Shown here piece after piece: positions 48,712 through 49,342 of a stretch of 49,342 nt of DNA. The stretch spans positions 1 through 49,342 of the forward strand of contig CAJFKR010000009.1 in assembly GCA_904386005.1 (NCBI GenBank), written 5' to 3'. The translations under genes and the position numbers were made by a program. The notes under the pieces are model-generated. The model was not told the DNA's origin. It saw only the letters and a list, made by a program, of their open reading frames with translations, and did no database searches. Source of the stretch: Candidatus Flemingiibacterium merdigallinarum. Lineage in GTDB: Bacteria; Bacillota; Clostridia; Oscillospirales; CAG-272. The first letter of the stretch is position 1. Each line of letters opens with the position of its first letter.

Positions 48712-49342
48712 TTAATTATCGTTATTGTATATTACACTATAATCATCGAGCAGCCCTGTCCAAACCTCGTCGTCCCCGGCAATACATATATGTGTCACCG
48801 CCGCCTCCTGTATCGCCGCGAAGTAGACCTCGCTCGGGTCAGAGTTGTCAGAAAATACCGGCATATCGCTCGGATATTCGACCTCGTAGTCGTCCCGACC
48901 GAGCGCGTAGTTGATAATGAATACAGCCTCCGCGCGGCTGATCGGGAGAGCCTGTCCGGCGGAACTCATATCACCTGTGTAATCAGCGACGCTTGTACCA
49001 TTTGTGCCGTTTGTGTCGTTTGTGCCACTCGTGACGTTTGTGCCGTTAGTGCTGCTCGTATCATCGGCGTCCGCCACGCCCGCGCCGTCAATACCGTTGC
49101 CGAACAGATATAAAAGTCGTTCCTCGCCGACGTCCCGGTCCGGCCACGCGCCATTGTGTGAATACCTCGAGCCGCTCGGGTCAACTTCGGCAAAGAAGCG
49201 AGCCGCCGCCTTGATGAACTCACCGCGGGATATGGTCTGCTCGGGCTTGAAGCTGCCGTCCGGATAGCCGTTGAATACTCCGGCTTCGGTCAGTGCCAGC
49301 AGCTCGTCGTAGTACCACGCTTCGACTGTGACGTCGGTGTAT
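48712..49342 (-). CDS. S-layer homology (SLH) protein, C-terminal part
   Basis: The frame is open to the window edge, so only the last 209 residues are seen. They include an SLH repeat (YYDELLALTEAGVFNGYPDG then SFKPEQTISRGEFIKAAARF), a Ser/Thr/Asn-Gly-rich linker with several NGT units, and a second SLH-like stretch (ISRAEAVFIINYALGR to FSDNSD). SLH domains bind pyruvylated cell wall polymer, which fits the CsaB-fusion gene in the same window. Its stop is ten bases before the ADP-ribosylglycohydrolase start, so the genes form an operon. The N-terminal function is outside the window. Confidence 0.85.
   Translation of the reverse strand, partial: YTDVTVEAWYYDELLALTEAGVFNGYPDGSFKPEQTISRGEFIKAAARFFAEVDPSGSRYSHNGAWPDRDVGEERLLYLFGNGIDGAGVADADDTSSTNGTNVTSGTNDTNGTNGTSVADYTGDMSSAGQALPISRAEAVFIINYALGRDDYEVEYPSDMPVFSDNSDPSEVYFAAIQEAAVTHICIAGDDEVWTGLLDDYSVIYNNDN

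Overview
The window looks like chromosomal DNA of an uncultured, probably gut-associated Clostridia (Bacillota) member. The evidence is the ylxM-ffh-rpsP-khpA order, a DUF4317 protein, an M50 (SpoIVFB-type) protease, S-layer homology (SLH) and CsaB-type cell-wall genes, a preQ1-I riboswitch, strong AGGAGG ribosome sites and many near-consensus sigma-A promoters (TTGACA-17-TATAAT). GC-rich TCG/CGA-heavy codon use produces long false antisense frames. I see no phage, IS element, CRISPR array, rRNA or tRNA.

Layout. 1-1190: a structured leader with a possible 34-codon leader peptide, then an MgtE-type Mg transporter lacking its sensor domains. 1211-6080: small unknown genes, a TIM-barrel protein, a P-loop protein and pgi. 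6081-9444: a three-gene operon (Asp-box glycosidase, DHDPS/NanA-family aldolase, FadR-type GntR regulator) with a perfect GntR-type operator over its promoter. 9527-16631: surface and carbohydrate genes (Cthe_2159-like lipoprotein, acetyl xylan esterase family protein, SLC13 permease, a GT4-CsaB fusion, a Cys-rich protein). 17065-21241: the first of four related solute-binding lipoproteins, facing the ylxM-ffh-rpsP-khpA operon. 21300-26312: M50 protease with a repeat-bearing partner, transaldolase-like enzyme, DUF4349 lipoprotein, and a preQ1-riboswitch operon (VUT transporter, SDR). 26351-36974: truncated kinase-like ORF, solute-binding lipoproteins, a propeller-like/solute-binding fusion, CorA, and a Gfo/Idh-MBL-SBP-VOC-ABM cluster. 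36991-49342: large beta-helix lipoprotein, small ORF, MFS carrier, SGNH hydrolase, DUF4317, a fourth solute-binding lipoprotein, an ADP-ribosylglycohydrolase-family protein with C-terminal beta domains, and the C-terminal end of an SLH protein.

Function. The theme is glycan foraging at a Gram-positive surface: secreted or lipid-anchored binding proteins and hydrolases, sugar-acid metabolism, and SLH/CsaB anchoring. None of the four solute-binding proteins has an ABC permease or ATPase beside it here.

The most unusual signal is non-coding. A hairpin family occurs four times (about 3453, 5740, 16660 and 40371), always in the same polarity relative to the downstream gene and, in three cases, just downstream of a sigma-A promoter. 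A second two-copy element (1-100 and 33423-33535) places a hairpin between a Shine-Dalgarno-like stretch and ATGGT. Both look like candidate cis-acting RNAs.
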